A stretch of 29,144 nt of DNA from UBA1431 sp049324235. GTDB taxonomy: Bacteria > Bacillota > Clostridia > Christensenellales > UBA1431. Position 1 is the first letter of the stretch. Each line of letters opens with the position of its first letter. The position numbers and the translations under genes were made by a program. The stretch lies in contig JBMOLJ010000115.1 in the NCBI GenBank assembly GCA_049324235.1, positions 1-29,144 on the forward strand, in the 5' to 3' direction. Positions 1 through 7,549 of the stretch are shown here, piece by piece. The notes below the pieces were generated by a model. That model searched no databases. It saw only the letters and a list, made by a program, of their open reading frames with translations, and had not been told where the DNA came from.

Positions 1-31
1 CGCGGGCGTTGTCACAGGCGTTCTGGAATAG
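1..31 (+). CDS. tuf: Elongation factor Tu, C-terminal end (partial)
   Basis: The frame starting at base 2 reads AGVVTGVLE and then stops at 29-31. This matches the conserved EF-Tu C-terminus (GRTVGAGVV followed by three to five variable residues). EF-Tu is the GTPase that delivers aminoacyl-tRNA to the ribosome. Only the last nine codons lie in the window. A terminator follows at once, and rpmG-secE-nusG come next, an order common in Clostridia where tuf closes the str operon just before this block. The call rests on a short match plus synteny. Confidence 0.72.
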   Translation, partial: AGVVTGVLE

Positions 32-65
32 AGAAAAGAATACGTTTAATAAATAGGATCAGGGC

Positions 66-98
66 AGCGGGAGCACCTGCATGAGCGCTCCCGCTTTT
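66..98 (+). terminator. Rho-independent terminator after tuf
   Basis: AGCGGGAGC (66-74) pairs perfectly with GCTCCCGCT (87-95) and is followed by TTTT. It separates tuf from the rpmG transcription unit. Confidence 0.88.
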
Positions 99-159
99 CA
101 TTCGTTATACCCGGGGAAGTCTGCAACGGCGGCTTCGCCAGGAATCGGCAGGTTTTACA

Positions 160-188
160 TTGACAGACAGGCGTCGATGTGATACCTT
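160..188 (+). promoter_or_regulatory. Sigma-A promoter for rpmG-secE-nusG
   Basis: A perfect TTGACA (160-165) lies 17 bases before TACCTT (183-188), which carries the extended -10 element TGa at 180-182. A perfect inverted repeat, ATACCTT-attc-AAGGTAT (182-199), overlaps the -10 and could be an operator or an early hairpin. The -10 hexamer itself is poor. Confidence 0.55.
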
Positions 189-264
189 ATTCAAGGTATT
201 CAATTAAACGGCAGCGCAAATGCTTTTTTGCGTGCGCGCCGAAAACGACCGGGAGGTGTACCAA

Positions 265-414
265 TTGCGCGTAAAAATAACGCTGGCATGTACTGAATGC
301 AAACAGCGCAACTACGATACGATGAAAAACAAGAAGAACGACCCGGACAGGCTGGAGTTCAACAAGTACTGCAGGTTCTGCAGGAAGCATACGCCGCACC
401 GCGAAACGAAGTAA
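265..414 (+). CDS. rpmG: Ribosomal protein bL33
   Basis: A 49-residue protein of the large ribosomal subunit. I chose the TTG start at 265 because GGAGGTG (252-258) lies at the right distance and because the product then begins (M)RVKITLACTEC, as in the family; a longer reading from an ATG at 220 would add 15 non-family residues. Two CxxC pairs, CTEC and CRFC, form a zinc ribbon, so this is the zinc-binding (C+) paralogue; organisms with this form often also carry a zinc-free copy used during zinc shortage. The end, CRKHTPHRETK, is typical of the family. First gene of the rpmG-secE-nusG unit. Confidence 0.93.
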   Translation: MRVKITLACTECKQRNYDTMKNKKNDPDRLEFNKYCRFCRKHTPHRETK

Positions 415-462
415 CCGGCAACCCGTGTACATGAACGAGAGCCTTAAGGATGTGAATAGACC

Positions 463-708
463 GTGGCCAAGCAAACCGAAGCAAAAGGCGGGAAAAAGCC
501 GGTAAAGCAGCCGCCGAAAAAGAAGCGCAGGAACATAGTGCGCTATTTTAAGGAGACCGTGTCGGAACTGAAAAAAGTGAACTGGCCGACGCGCAAGGCC
601 CTTATAAATTATACGCTGGCCGTATTGGCATTCATTACGCTTGCGGCAATCATTACGGGCGCAATGGACTATGTTCTGGCATTAGGCCTGAACCTGGTCG
701 TTAAATAA
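463..708 (+). CDS. secE: Preprotein translocase subunit SecE
   Basis: An 81-residue single-span SecE that clamps the SecY channel of the Sec translocase in the cytoplasmic membrane. A Lys-rich N-terminal tail (about residues 1-25) is followed by the conserved amphipathic segment around FKETVSELKKVNWPTRKAL and one membrane span (about 48-75). The start is GTG at 463 with a modest ribosome binding site (AAGGAT, 446-451). Length is normal for Gram-positive SecE, which lacks the extra N-terminal spans of E. coli. It sits in the conserved secE-nusG pair. Confidence 0.95.
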   Translation: MAKQTEAKGGKKPVKQPPKKKRRNIVRYFKETVSELKKVNWPTRKALINYTLAVLAFITLAAIITGAMDYVLALGLNLVVK

Positions 709-710
709 TC

Positions 711-733
711 AGGAGGTTGGGGAAAGTCCTCTT
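711..733 (+). promoter_or_regulatory. Shine-Dalgarno hairpin upstream of nusG
   Basis: AGGAGG (711-716) is the only strong ribosome binding site before nusG, but it lies 26 bases ahead of the ATG at 743. It can pair with CCTCTT (728-733), with a loop containing GGGGA. An out-of-frame ATG at 735 opens a three-codon ORF whose TGA overlaps the nusG ATG. This suggests translational coupling or control. The pairing is short and includes one G-U pair. Confidence 0.3.
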
Positions 734-742
734 TATGATCTT

Positions 743-1273
743 ATGATCGAAAAGACAGAAAGCGAAGCCCAGTGGTATGTGGTGCATACCTATTCCGGCT
801 ACGAGAACAAAGTCAAAGTCAACCTTGAAAAAATGGTGGAGAACCGTTCGCTTCAGGATGTGATCCTGGAGGTCAAGGTGCCCATGGAAGATACGATCGA
901 GGTGAAAAACGGCAAGAAAAAGGTCGTTTCGAGAAAGGTCTTCCCGGGCTATGTCATGGTCAAAATGATTCTGACGGACGAGGCCTGGTATGTCGTGCGC
1001 AACACGCGCGGCGTGACCGGATTCGTAGGCCCGGGGTCAAAGCCCATCTCGCTCACCGATGACGAGGTGCGCGCGCTTGGCGTCGAGTATATCCCTGTGA
1101 AGCTCGACCTCGAAGTGGGCGAGTCGGTCCGCATCATATCCGGGCCGCTGGAGAGCTTTATCGGCGTGATCGAGGAGATACATACCGACCGCCAGAAAGT
1201 AAAAGTCGGCGTCTCTATGTTCGGGCGCGAGACATCTGTGGAACTGGATTTTATCCAGATCCAGAAACTGTGA
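743..1273 (+). CDS. nusG: Transcription termination/antitermination factor NusG
   Basis: A 176-residue NusG that binds RNA polymerase and modulates pausing, Rho action and coupling to the ribosome. The N-terminal NGN domain (about residues 9-115) includes WYVVHTYSGYE and FPGYVMVKM; the C-terminal KOW domain (about 123-176) includes GESVRIISGPLESFIGVIEE. Length is normal. The start at 743 fits the family's N-terminus, although its ribosome binding site is distant (see the hairpin at 711-733). It follows secE in the usual order, and the next genes are the L11-L1 pair. Confidence 0.96.
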   Translation: MIEKTESEAQWYVVHTYSGYENKVKVNLEKMVENRSLQDVILEVKVPMEDTIEVKNGKKKVVSRKVFPGYVMVKMILTDEAWYVVRNTRGVTGFVGPGSKPISLTDDEVRALGVEYIPVKLDLEVGESVRIISGPLESFIGVIEEIHTDRQKVKVGVSMFGRETSVELDFIQIQKL

Positions 1274-1306
1274 TGCATCATGCGGCGAGCCGCATGTGTA
1301 TATCAA

Positions 1307-1345
1307 GTGGGAGGAACCACACGTAAAACGGTTCCGCAATACCAC
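1307..1345 (+). promoter_or_regulatory. Candidate L1-binding leader hairpin before rplK
   Basis: The RNA folds as GUGG (1307-1310), GA, GGAACC (1313-1318), an 11-base loop, GGUUCC (1330-1335), GCAAUA, then CCAC (1342-1345). The closing GUGG/CCAC stem with an asymmetric internal loop is the shape bound by ribosomal protein L1 in L11-operon leaders and in the 23S rRNA L1 stalk. A near-copy with different inner-stem bases lies before rplA (1820-1859). A second small hairpin, ATGCGG/CCGCAT (1280-1295), precedes it just after the nusG stop. Confidence 0.65.
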
Positions 1346-1370
1346 ATTTTAGGGTAAGGAGGTGTACAGG

Positions 1371-1796
1371 ATGGCAAAGAAGATCCAGGGACTGATCAAG
1401 CTGCAGATACCTGCCGGGAAAGCCACTCCTGCACCGCCGGTTGGCCCCGCCCTTGGCCAGCATGGCGTCAACATCATGGGTTTTTGTAAGGAATTTAACG
1501 AGCGGACGCAGAAGCAGGCCGGACTGATTATCCCCGTGGTCATCACGGTGTATCAGGACCGTTCCTTCTCTTTTATCACCAAGACGCCGCCTGCCGCGGT
1601 ACTGATCAAAAAGGCCTGCGGCATTGAGAGCGGTTCGGGTCAGCCCCACCGCGAGAAGGTGGCAAAGATAACGCGCGCCCAGCTCAAGGAGATCGCAGAA
1701 CTGAAGATGCCCGACCTGAACGCTGCCAGCGTCGATGCGGCTATGCGCATGATAGCCGGCACCGCGCGGAGCATGGGCGTAACGGTTGTAGACTGA
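1371..1796 (+). CDS. rplK: Ribosomal protein uL11
   Basis: A 141-residue protein of the GTPase-associated centre of the large subunit; it binds 23S rRNA next to the L10-L7/L12 stalk. The start at 1371 follows TAAGGAGGTG (1355-1364); an upstream in-frame ATG at 1362 overlaps that site and is unlikely. The protein begins MAKKIQGLIKLQIPAGKATP, and shows the proline-rich PPVGPALGQHGVNIM segment of the N-terminal domain and the C-terminal rRNA-binding domain (about 75-141) ending GTARSMGVTVVD. It is followed by rplA, the usual two-gene L11 operon. Confidence 0.97.
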   Translation: MAKKIQGLIKLQIPAGKATPAPPVGPALGQHGVNIMGFCKEFNERTQKQAGLIIPVVITVYQDRSFSFITKTPPAAVLIKKACGIESGSGQPHREKVAKITRAQLKEIAELKMPDLNAASVDAAMRMIAGTARSMGVTVVD

Positions 1797-1819
1797 GGCC
1801 TTTATACGGCCCAAAGCAT

Positions 1820-1859
1820 GTGGGAGGAAGGACCAAATGCGTCCTGCCGCCAAAACCAC
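1820..1859 (+). promoter_or_regulatory. Second candidate L1-binding hairpin, before rplA
   Basis: GUGG (1820-1823), GA, GG, AA, GGAC (1830-1833), loop, GUCC (1841-1844), UG, CC, GCCAAAA, CCAC (1856-1859). It shares the GUGGGA and GC...A-CCAC core with the hairpin at 1307-1345, while the inner stem has different bases that still pair. That covariation supports a conserved RNA structure. It ends directly against the rplA ribosome binding site AAGGAGG (1861-1867). Confidence 0.6.
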
Positions 1860-1879
1860 AAAGGAGGATGTATTCGTAA

Positions 1880-2569
1880 ATGAAGCGTGGCAAGAAATAC
1901 CAGGACAGCGTGAAGCTGATTGAAAAATTCAAGCTCTATGAGCCTGCTGAGGCCATGGAACTTTTACTGCAGACCGCGAAGGCGAAATTCGATGAAACGG
2001 TGGAGCTTTCGGTCCGCCTGGGCGTTGACCCGCGCCATGCCGACCAGCAGGTCAGGGGCGCGGTCGTTCTGCCGCACGGCACCGGCAAGGTGCGCCGCGT
2101 GCTTGTGTTTGCCAAGGGCGACAAGGCGCGGGAAGCCGAAGAGGCCGGAGCGGACTATGTAGGCGCGGAAGAATTGGTGACGAAGATTCAGACCGAAAAC
2201 TGGTTCGATTTCGATGTCGCCGTCGCTACGCCGGACATGATGGGCGTCGTCGGCAAGATCGGGCGCATGCTGGGCCCTAAGGGCCTCATGCCTAACCCGA
2301 AATCCGGTACGGTAACCATGGATGTAATGAGGGCGGTCAACGAGATCAAGGCCGGCAAGGTCGAATACCGCGTTGATAAAACCAGTATTGTGCACGTCCC
2401 GCTCGGAAAGGTTTCTTTCGGCGTTGAAAAGCTGATGGAGAATCTGAGCACAATCATGGAGGCCGTTATCAAGGCAAAACCGGCTGCCGCCAAGGGGACG
2501 TACCTCAAGAGCGTCGTGCTGGCTTCCACCATGGGCCCCGGAATCAAAGTCAATCCTGTCCGTTTTTAA
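1880..2569 (+). CDS. rplA: Ribosomal protein uL1
   Basis: A 229-residue L1, the protein of the mobile L1 stalk that helps release deacylated tRNA, and in bacteria the feedback repressor of the L11-L1 mRNA. Start ATG at 1880 after AAGGAGG. Recognisable stretches include KRGKKYQDS at the N-terminus, VDPRHADQQVRGAVVLPHGTGK, the MLGPKGLMPNPKSGTVT motif of domain II, and GKVEYRVDKTSIVHVPLGKVSF. Length matches the family (about 229-235). The two hairpins at 1307 and 1820 are its likely autoregulatory targets. Confidence 0.97.
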   Translation: MKRGKKYQDSVKLIEKFKLYEPAEAMELLLQTAKAKFDETVELSVRLGVDPRHADQQVRGAVVLPHGTGKVRRVLVFAKGDKAREAEEAGADYVGAEELVTKIQTENWFDFDVAVATPDMMGVVGKIGRMLGPKGLMPNPKSGTVTMDVMRAVNEIKAGKVEYRVDKTSIVHVPLGKVSFGVEKLMENLSTIMEAVIKAKPAAAKGTYLKSVVLASTMGPGIKVNPVRF

Positions 2570-2575
2570 TTCCGT

Positions 2576-2605
2576 TTGACAGGAGTACGTGCGCTGTGGT
2601 ATACT
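2576..2605 (+). promoter_or_regulatory. Promoter for rplJ-rplL
   Basis: A perfect TTGACA (2576-2581), an 18-base spacer and TATACT (2600-2605) with an extended -10 TGg (2597-2599). It begins immediately after the rplA stop, so the L10 leader has its own promoter. Confidence 0.85.
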
Positions 2606-2787
2606 CCATAGCGTTATAAAGTGAATAATCGGACAACTACCGCAGACAGCCGGTGCGCATGAAGCGCTTAAACAACGCCCGCCGAGGTATTGAAAAGGTT
2701 AGCCTATTTGAACCCTTTGCGCCTATTGTCTGTTGCGTAAAGGGTTTGTTATTTGCCGTTTTTAAATAGAGGAGGTGAAAACACTGC
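2606..2787 (+). promoter_or_regulatory. Ribosomal L10 leader with attenuator
   Basis: The stretch of about 180 bases between the promoter and rplJ has the position and form of the Firmicute L10 leader, the RNA bound by L10(L12)4 for autoregulation. Its last part forms a terminator-like hairpin: AACCCTTT (2711-2718) pairs with AAAGGGTT (2739-2746), followed by a T-rich tract ending TTTTT near 2763. The rplJ site AGGAGGTG follows at about 2769-2776. The identity is inferred from context and the hairpin; I did not align it to the family model. Confidence 0.75.
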
Positions 2788-3312
2788 ATGTCGGCAGAGA
2801 CTATTCGCGTTAAGGAAGAGAAAGTTAACGAAGTCATCGAGATGTTTAAAGATGCTAAGAGCGTGGTCCTGGTGGACTACCGCGGGCTGACGGTTGAGGA
2901 AGCGGACAACCTGCGCAACGAGTTCAGGAAAGAAGGCGTTGTATACCATGTAATCAAGAACTCGCTGGTCGAGCGCGCCGTTGCCCAGCTCAATATTGAA
3001 GGCATGAACCCGTATCTCAAGGGGCCTTCCGCGTTTGCGTTCGGGTACAACGACCCTGTTACGCCCGCTAAAATCGTGAGCGATTTTATCAAAAAAACCA
3101 AGAAGATGTCCATTAAGGCCGGTCTGGTTGATAACAAGGTCATCGACGAGAACGGTGTAAAGGCGCTTGCGGCATTGCCAAGCCGCGAGGTGCTGCTCGC
3201 CAAGCTCCTTGGCAGCCTGAATGCGCCTGCTGCAGGACTGGTCACGGTACTGGGCGGAACGATCCGTTCGCTGCTGTACACATTGAACGCCATACAAGAG
3301 AAAAAAGCGTAA
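2788..3312 (+). CDS. rplJ: Ribosomal protein uL10
   Basis: A 174-residue L10, the base of the L7/L12 stalk. The N-terminal rRNA-binding domain contains FKDAKSVVLVDYRGLTVEEADNL-like and VYHVIKNSLVERA sequences; the C-terminal helix that carries L12 dimers ends LLYTLNAIQEKKA. Start ATG at 2788 after AGGAGGTG, with a 10-11 base spacing. Length is normal. Downstream is rplL, 28 bases away, so the pair is made together under the L10 leader. Confidence 0.96.
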   Translation: MSAETIRVKEEKVNEVIEMFKDAKSVVLVDYRGLTVEEADNLRNEFRKEGVVYHVIKNSLVERAVAQLNIEGMNPYLKGPSAFAFGYNDPVTPAKIVSDFIKKTKKMSIKAGLVDNKVIDENGVKALAALPSREVLLAKLLGSLNAPAAGLVTVLGGTIRSLLYTLNAIQEKKA

Positions 3313-3340
3313 TGCAAAAAAATAATTGGAGGATTAAAAA

Positions 3341-3727
3341 ATGAACAAAGAGGAACTCATACAAGCTATTGAAAATATGACCGTGCTTGAACTGGCTGAA
3401 CTCGTAAAGGAACTCGAAGCGAAGTTTGGCGTGAGCGCAGCCGCTCCCGTAGCGGTCGCCGCTGCCGCTCCGGCGGCCGGCGGCGCAGCAGCCGGCGCAG
3501 AAGCCGCTGAGGAGAAGACCGAATTCGACGTTATCCTTGCCGAGGTCGGTGCAGAGAAGATCAAGGTTATCAAGGTCGTCCGCGAACTCACGGGCCTGGG
3601 CCTGAAAGAAGCGAAGGAACTGGTCGACACCGCGCCCAAGCCGGTCAAGGAAGGCGTAAACAAGGAAGAGGCCGACAAGGCCGCCGCAGCCCTGAAAGAA
3701 GTCGGCGCAACCATCGAAATCAAATAG
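3341..3727 (+). CDS. rplL: Ribosomal protein bL12 (L7/L12)
   Basis: A 128-residue L7/L12, present as dimers on L10; it recruits translation GTPases. The N-terminal dimerisation domain (about 1-32, MNKEELIQAIENMTVLELAEL) is joined by an Ala/Gly-rich hinge (about 36-55) to the C-terminal factor-binding domain (about 60-128) with EKIKVIKVVRELTGLGLKEAK and LVDTAPKPVKEGV. Start ATG at 3341 follows GGAGGA. It is the last gene of the block: a strong terminator follows and rpoB is not present, unlike the usual bacterial order. Confidence 0.97.
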   Translation: MNKEELIQAIENMTVLELAELVKELEAKFGVSAAAPVAVAAAAPAAGGAAAGAEAAEEKTEFDVILAEVGAEKIKVIKVVRELTGLGLKEAKELVDTAPKPVKEGVNKEEADKAAAALKEVGATIEIK

Positions 3728-3739
3728 TTTTTTAGCTTA

Positions 3740-3774
3740 GCAACAAAAAGCGGCAAGGTGCCGCTTTTTGTTGC
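3740..3774. terminator. Bidirectional terminator between rplL and potD
   Basis: A perfect 15-bp stem (3740-3754 with 3760-3774) around the loop AAGGT, with A5 on one arm and T5 on the other. It can stop both rplL transcripts and the convergent pot operon. Confidence 0.95.
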
Positions 3775-3780
3775 ATCTAC

Positions 3781-4851
3781 CTAAGAAGCCTTGATTTCGA
3801 TCCAGATGTCGTTGTATACCGAGGTGTAGTCGCCGAGGTCGCGGTAAACTTCGCACCGCGAAAGCACGTCTTTTGGCGGATTTGTCACAGGATTATTGAG
3901 GTATGCTTCGCCAAGGGTCTTCATCGCTTCGGAGTTGGGCGAGGAATAGCCGATGTATTTGGCATTTTTCGCGGCGATGTCCGGCCTGCACAGATAATTG
4001 ATGAAAAGCTCCGCCGCTTCCTTGTTGGGCGAGTTCTTCAGGACCACCATGTTGTCAAACCACAGATTGGAGCCTTCTTCGGGCACGGAATAGGCCAGGT
4101 CCTTGTTGTTGGTCATGCATTCAATCGCGTCGCCCGAATACACGAGCGCCAGAGCGGCGTTGTTGCTGATCATTTTATCCTTGACGTCGTCGCCGGCATA
4201 AGCTAATACCAGGGGCTTCTGCGCGATGAGCGCGTCGCGCGCCGCGTACAGCTCGTCTTTGTTGCGCGTGTTCATGGAATACCCCAGCTTTTTCAGGGCA
4301 ATGCCCACCGCGTCCCGCACGGAGTCGTACATATATATTTTTTTGGCATACTTTTTGTCCCACAGGACATTCCAGCTTTTCACGTCATTGGCGTCGACCA
4401 TGGTCTTATTGTACAGGATACCGACAGTGCCCCACATATAGGGTACGGAATATGCGTTGTCCGGGTCGAAGTCGCGGTTTTTACAATAATTGATAATATA
4501 TTTGAAATTCGGGATATTGTTTTTGTCCAGCTTGGCGATCAGGTCCTCGCTGATCATTTTTTCAATGATATAATCGGACGGAAAAGCCACATCGCACCGC
4601 ATAGGGTCAGCCTTAACCTGTGCGAACATTTCTTCGTTGTTGGCGAACACATCGTAGCTGACGGTGATCCAGGGGTACTCCTGTTCAAATCTCTTGATCA
4701 CGGTTTCATCGATATACTCGGCCCAGTTATACACCTTAAGCGTTATGTGCGCAGGCGTGCCGGTGGCGGCAGGCGTACCCGGACCGCCGCAGCCGGTGAG
4801 CGCCGATAATATGCACAGGACGCAAACGATGTAACAGATATGTCTTTTCAT
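3781..4851 (-). CDS. potD: Spermidine/putrescine-binding lipoprotein PotD
   Basis: A 356-residue solute-binding protein for polyamine import. The signal peptide ends in a lipobox, LTGC, with Cys21 as lipidation site, so it is anchored outside the membrane. The mature part starts with the family's VYNWAEYIDETVIKRFEQEY segment and contains DVAFPSDYIIEKMI, PYMWGTVGILYNK and an EGSNLWFDNMVVLKNSPNKEAAELF-like region, all typical of PotD/PotF. Its ATG overlaps the potC stop by four bases (ATGA), so it is translationally coupled as last gene of the operon. Confidence 0.94.
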   Translation of the reverse strand: MKRHICYIVCVLCILSALTGCGGPGTPAATGTPAHITLKVYNWAEYIDETVIKRFEQEYPWITVSYDVFANNEEMFAQVKADPMRCDVAFPSDYIIEKMISEDLIAKLDKNNIPNFKYIINYCKNRDFDPDNAYSVPYMWGTVGILYNKTMVDANDVKSWNVLWDKKYAKKIYMYDSVRDAVGIALKKLGYSMNTRNKDELYAARDALIAQKPLVLAYAGDDVKDKMISNNAALALVYSGDAIECMTNNKDLAYSVPEEGSNLWFDNMVVLKNSPNKEAAELFINYLCRPDIAAKNAKYIGYSSPNSEAMKTLGEAYLNNPVTNPPKDVLSRCEVYRDLGDYTSVYNDIWIEIKAS

Positions 4852-5636
4852 GGGGCAGTCTCCTTTACAGATTCATCTTTGGAAACGCGCCGGTTTACGA
4901 TGAACAGCAGCGCGATAACCGTCACAAACAGCAGCGTAGAGAGTGCATTGATCTGGGGGTTAATGCTCCGCCTTGCCATCGAGTACACCAGTATGGAGAT
5001 GTTGGGCGTACTGGTCTGCGTGAACAGGCTGATGACGAAATCATCCAGCGAGAGCGTGAGCGCTAAAAGCGCGCCGGTGATGATGCCCGGCATGATTTCG
5101 GGTACGATAACCTTGCGGAGCGCGTAGAAGGGGGTAGCGCCAAGGTCCAGCGCGGCCTCGTACATGTTGCTGTCCATCTGCCGCAGCTTGGGCAGGACAG
5201 CAAGGATCACATAAGGCACGTTGAACGTTACGTGCGCGAGGACCAGCGTAAAATAGCTGCGGGGTATCTGAACGAAAATGAACAGCAGCATAAGGGATAT
5301 GCCCGTGACGATGTCGGGATTGAGTATGGGCAGATAGGTGAGGTTGATGACCATGGCCTGCGGACGCCGCCTGTAGCCGTGAATGCCGATTGCGGCCAGC
5401 GTGCCGATTACGGTCGCAACGAGCGCGGCGATGAGCGCGACCGAAACCGTGACCCAGAGGGCGTTCATGATGGTCTCGTTCTGAAAGAGGTCCGCGTACC
5501 ATTTGAAGGAAAACCCGCCCCATTTGGACATGGAGCGTATGCTGTTGAACGAAAACGCGATGAGCACCAGGATGGGCGCATAGAGGAACGCGAGCACAAG
5601 ACCCAGATAGCTGCGGGTAATGAGACGCTTCACCAT
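4848..5636 (-). CDS. potC: Spermidine/putrescine ABC transporter permease PotC
   Basis: A 262-residue inner membrane permease with about six predicted spans. The cytoplasmic EAA loop that docks on the ATPase is visible as EAALDLGATPFYALRKVIVP with G after two residues. The N-terminus (SYLGLVLAFLYAPILVLIAFSFN) and the extracytoplasmic WGGFSFKWYADLF segment are characteristic of PotC. It overlaps potB by seven bases and potD by four. Confidence 0.93.
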   Translation of the reverse strand: MVKRLITRSYLGLVLAFLYAPILVLIAFSFNSIRSMSKWGGFSFKWYADLFQNETIMNALWVTVSVALIAALVATVIGTLAAIGIHGYRRRPQAMVINLTYLPILNPDIVTGISLMLLFIFVQIPRSYFTLVLAHVTFNVPYVILAVLPKLRQMDSNMYEAALDLGATPFYALRKVIVPEIMPGIITGALLALTLSLDDFVISLFTQTSTPNISILVYSMARRSINPQINALSTLLFVTVIALLFIVNRRVSKDESVKETAP

Positions 5637-6469
5637 AGCATGTTGCCCCCTTTCTCGCCCTTGTCGTAGCGCGAAAGGACGGCCATGGAAATGAGGATCA
5701 GGACCATCATGAAGATGGAGAGCGCCGAGCCGAAGCCCCAGTCCTGCGCGAAAAGGAATTGGTTCTCGATGAGGTCGCCGAAGAGCATGTACTGCGAGCC
5801 GCCCAGAAGCCTCGATATCGCAAAGGTCGTGACGGCCGGCATGAAAACCATCGTGATGCCGGTGATGATCCCGGGGACACTCAGGGGCAGCGTCACCTTG
5901 CGGAATACATGGAACGCATTGGCGCCAAGGTCCTCGGCGGCTTCGTTCACCGAACGCGGTATCTTGACCAGCACCGAATAAAGGGGCAGTACCATGAACG
6001 GGAAAAAGTTGTAAACCATGCCCAGCACGACCGCGCCCTCGGTGTACATCAGCGTCGCATTGCCAAGCCCCAGAAACTGTAATACGCTGTTGATCAGGCC
6101 CTGGTTATCCAGAAGCGACATCCAGGCGTAGGTGCGCAGCAGGAAATTCATCCACATGGGCAGTACGAAAAGCAGTATCAGGAAGCGGGAGCGCCTGCCC
6201 GACCTGGACAGGATGTAAGCGACGGGATAGCCGATGACAAGGCATATGGCAGTCGTGATGAAGGCCAGGACCACGGAACGCAGCAGCACGCCCATATAGA
6301 GCGGGTCGGTTGCCTTTGCGAAGTTTTCGGCTGTGAATACGATATTGCCGTCCACCTGTTTGGTGAACGCGTAGTACAGGACCAGTACAAGGGGGACGAC
6401 GATGAAGATGGCCATCCAGACCAGATAGGGAAGGGCAAACATTCTGTGATTCAGGGCGCGCTTGAACAT
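5630..6469 (-). CDS. potB: Spermidine/putrescine ABC transporter permease PotB
   Basis: A 279-residue permease, partner of PotC in the membrane channel, with about six spans. The EAA loop is visible as EAAEDLGANAFHVFRKVTLP. The first span (LPYLVWMAIFIVVPLVLVLYY) and the conserved LRTYAWMSLLDNQGLIN segment identify the PotB/PotH group. The start at 6469 overlaps the end of potA by 19 bases, consistent with coupled translation. Confidence 0.93.
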   Translation of the reverse strand: MFKRALNHRMFALPYLVWMAIFIVVPLVLVLYYAFTKQVDGNIVFTAENFAKATDPLYMGVLLRSVVLAFITTAICLVIGYPVAYILSRSGRRSRFLILLFVLPMWMNFLLRTYAWMSLLDNQGLINSVLQFLGLGNATLMYTEGAVVLGMVYNFFPFMVLPLYSVLVKIPRSVNEAAEDLGANAFHVFRKVTLPLSVPGIITGITMVFMPAVTTFAISRLLGGSQYMLFGDLIENQFLFAQDWGFGSALSIFMMVLILISMAVLSRYDKGEKGGNMLW

Positions 6470-7515
6470 GTCGCATCCTCCCCCTTATGCATGATATGAA
6501 TGCCGTCGGGGTCAACACTCAGCCCGACGGTTTCGCCCGCCTGCGCGCTCTTTGTGGTATGCGCCAGCCATTCGTATCCGCCGCAGTCTATGCGTATCTC
6601 GTAGTGGACGCCCATAAACACGATGGAGTGCACAACACCTTTGAGCATGCCCTCGTCCGCGCCGACGAGATGCACGTCTTCGGGCCGGACGACCACGTCC
6701 ACGTTTTCGTCCGGCGCAAAACCAGCGTCCACGCAGGCAAAGGTCCGGCCGCACAAATGTACGGCGTAGTCTTTTTGCATGACGCCGTCTATGATGTTGC
6801 TCTCGCCTATGAAATCGGCCACATACGCGTTTTTTGGCTCGTTGTAAATATCCACCGGCGTGCCGATCTGCTGGATCTCCCCGTCCTTCATGACGGCGAT
6901 GGTGTCCGACATGGTGAGCGCCTCTTCCTGGTCGTGCGTGACATACAGGAACGTTATGCCAAGCCGCTGCTGCATGGCCTTGAGTTCAAGCTGCATCTCC
7001 TTGCGCAGCTTTAAGTCCAGCGCGCCCAGCGGTTCGTCCAGGAGCAGCATTTCAGGTTGGTTGACAAGCGCGCGGGCGATGGCGACGCGCTGCTGCTGGC
7101 CGCCCGAGAGCGATTCCACGGGACGCTTCTCCATGCCCGAGAGGTTGACCAGCCGGAGCATGCTTAAAACGCGCTCGCTCACCACCGCCTTGTCCATTTT
7201 TTTTATCCTAAGTCCGAAGGCGATGTTTTCAAATACGTTCAGGTGCGGGAAGAGCGCGTACCGCTGGAACACGGTGTTGACGCGGCGGCGGTAGGGCGGG
7301 ATGGAAACGAGGTCTTCGCCGTCGAAAAGCACCCGGCCGCCGGTGGGCATCTCGAACCCCGCGATGATGCGCAGCATGGTCGTTTTTCCGCATCCGCTGG
7401 GGCCTAACAGGGTTAAAAATTCGTTCTGGCGGATATACAGGTTGATATGCCTTAAAGCGACGGTCTCGCCGTAATCCTTGGTGACATCGATGAGTTCGAG
7501 CAGGTGTTTTGCCAT
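6451..7515 (-). CDS. potA: Spermidine/putrescine ABC transporter ATPase PotA
   Basis: A 354-residue ATPase that powers the PotBC channel. Walker A is GPSGCGKTT (residues 38-46), the Q-loop lies near FQRYALFPHL, the signature LSGGQQQR is near residue 136, and Walker B is MLLLDEPLGALD, followed by the switch histidine in YVTHDQEEA. The C-terminal TOBE-type domain (about 240-354) contains VVVRPEDVHLV, as in PotA. It follows the regulator by 34 bases. Confidence 0.95.
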   Translation of the reverse strand: MAKHLLELIDVTKDYGETVALRHINLYIRQNEFLTLLGPSGCGKTTMLRIIAGFEMPTGGRVLFDGEDLVSIPPYRRRVNTVFQRYALFPHLNVFENIAFGLRIKKMDKAVVSERVLSMLRLVNLSGMEKRPVESLSGGQQQRVAIARALVNQPEMLLLDEPLGALDLKLRKEMQLELKAMQQRLGITFLYVTHDQEEALTMSDTIAVMKDGEIQQIGTPVDIYNEPKNAYVADFIGESNIIDGVMQKDYAVHLCGRTFACVDAGFAPDENVDVVVRPEDVHLVGADEGMLKGVVHSIVFMGVHYEIRIDCGGYEWLAHTTKSAQAGETVGLSVDPDGIHIMHKGEDATCSSAP

Positions 7516-7549
7516 TTTAAGCCGTCTCCCGGTGCATAAATTTGCCTAA

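Noticed and set aside
1362..1370. Upstream ATG for rplK
   Set aside because: It overlaps the Shine-Dalgarno sequence; the product from 1371 matches the family start.
1278..1859. 193-residue minus-strand ORF opposite rplK
   Set aside because: Overlaps the L11 gene and both leader hairpins; no ribosome binding site or motif.
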